A DNA stretch of 6,574 bases from the NCBI GenBank assembly GCA_035560935.1, contig DATMYQ010000179.1, forward strand, positions 1-6,574, written 5' to 3'. This stretch comes from DATMYQ01 sp035560935. GTDB lineage: Bacteria; Bacillota; Negativicutes; Sporomusales; Sporomusaceae. Made by a program: the position numbers and the translations under genes. The notes below the pieces were generated by a model. The model had not been told where the DNA came from, ran no database searches, and saw nothing but the letters and a program-made list of their open reading frames with translations. Below, piece by piece: positions 6,251 to 6,574 of this stretch (its first letter is position 1; the number at the start of each line of letters is the position of its first letter).

Positions 6251-6480
6251 AAAAGGCCCGTCCCTAATAGGGACGGGCCTTGCCCGCGGTACCACCCGAA
6301 TTAGCGCATTGCGCTCGCTCTTGCCCTGTTAACGCCAGGTTACGGCCCTGCTTACTAATACGTTCAGCCGGCAGCTCCAGGGTGGCTTTCAATAGCTGCG
6401 TTTCTGCCGGCTTTCACCTTGCCCGGCTCTCTGAAAAAAAACACAAGCCCTTACTTTCCCCGTCATCGCAAATTCGATAT
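6251..6480 (-). promoter_or_regulatory. T-box riboswitch leader, specifier read as GCC (alanine)
   Basis: A T-box leader on the minus strand controls the Lrp-aminotransferase operon by tRNA-dependent antitermination. The conserved T-box CGGGTGGTACCGCG (6298-6285) matches the consensus except at its first base. Stem I starts near 6470 with GATGACGGGGAAAGTA, including the GAAAGUA specifier-loop side. A helix pairs UUGUGUUU (6446-6439) with AAACGCAG (6403-6396). The distal arm pairs GCCGG (6427-6423) with CCGGC (6410-6406), with AGAGAGCC and GUGAAAGCC typical of stem I. The 3' side reads GAAAGCCACCCTGGAGCTGC; the codon followed by the usual purine is GCC (6386-6384), alanine. A stem II-type CCGUAACC...GGCGUUAACAG segment (6345-6328) and a stem III hairpin AGCGC/GCGCT (6315-6303) follow. 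The antiterminator bulge UGGU fits a tRNA ending ACCA (discriminator A73), as tRNA-Ala does. Alternative register AGC (Ser) is disfavoured because C follows it and tRNA-Ser has G73. Confidence 0.93.
6253..6281 (-). terminator. Regulated intrinsic terminator of the T-box leader
   Basis: On the minus strand a 12-bp perfect stem, AAGGCCCGTCCC with GGGACGGGCCTT, and a 5-base loop (TATTA) run into a U-rich tail (TTTTTATATTTT). The 5' arm CCCGTCCC can instead pair with CGGG at the start of the T-box to form the antiterminator, so the two structures are mutually exclusive. It ends about 44 bases before the Lrp-family start codon. Confidence 0.92.
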
Positions 6481-6517
6481 GAATGGGTTGCCGAATATTC
6501 AAAGTGTATTGTTGACT

Positions 6518-6546
6518 ATGTTATCACATGCTTTGCCTCCGCACAA
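6518..6546 (-). promoter_or_regulatory. Candidate promoter of the T-box operon
   Basis: The minus strand carries TTGTGC (6546-6541), a 17-base spacer and TAACAT (6523-6518) preceded by an extended -10 TGA. The match is moderate. A second candidate, TTGAAT (6502-6497), 17 bases, TATCGA (6479-6474), would start the transcript right at the foot of stem I but has a poorer -10. One of these two probably drives the leader; I cannot decide which from sequence. Beyond 6546 the window shows nothing else recognisable. Confidence 0.35.
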
Positions 6547-6574
6547 GCACTTCATTAACAAAATTGTCATATAT

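Noticed and set aside
6384..6388. Serine (AGC) reading of the T-box specifier
   Set aside because: AGC would be followed by C, not the usual purine, and tRNA-Ser carries G73, which does not fit the U of UGGU; GCC (Ala) satisfies both rules.
6280..6558. Plus-strand open frame of 92 codons
   Set aside because: It lies antisense across the T-box leader, whose RNA motifs and terminator fully explain the region; it has no plausible ribosome binding site or recognisable protein motif.

Overview
The window reads as a chromosomal segment of a low-G+C-lineage (Firmicutes) bacterium with a fairly GC-rich genome. The evidence is a complete T-box riboswitch, strong AGGAGG-type ribosome binding sites, sigma-A-like promoters, a LytS/LytTR two-component pair and an Lrp-aminotransferase operon. 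A Negativicutes/Sporomusaceae-type host is my best guess, because the sCache-type sensor fits that group, but this is inference and not shown by the sequence. There are no mobile elements, CRISPR arrays, tRNAs or rRNAs.

Left half (72-3294, plus strand): a three-gene operon with short gaps (38 and 26 bp). It encodes a LytS-type membrane histidine kinase, its LytTR response regulator (GTG start), and a small membrane-anchored protein carrying one extracytoplasmic sCache-type ligand domain but no recognisable HAMP, methyl-accepting or kinase output domain. The third gene is the oddest in the window. It may be an accessory ligand sensor for the LytS/LytT pair or the remnant of a chemoreceptor. 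A perfect 13-bp-stem hairpin (3334-3376) lies between this operon and the convergent genes.

Right half (3408-6574, minus strand): (i) an AbrB-family polytopic membrane protein with two internal repeats, under its own sigma-A promoter (TTGACA-17-TATCAT); (ii) an Lrp/AsnC regulator translationally coupled (ATGA overlap) to a class I/II PLP aminotransferase, an arrangement like Bacillus subtilis alaR-alaT. This pair lies behind a T-box leader whose specifier codon I read as GCC (alanine) and whose UGGU bulge fits the A73 discriminator of tRNA-Ala.

How the parts fit: the T-box would let transcription into the regulator-aminotransferase operon proceed when tRNA-Ala is uncharged, and the Lrp-like protein would add amino-acid-responsive control. 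This points to an alanine-forming (pyruvate-using) transaminase. The LytS/LytT/cache operon is a separate signalling unit whose target genes are not in the window. The most useful results are the alanine T-box assignment, which predicts the aminotransferase's physiological product, and the output-less cache protein in a LytST operon.
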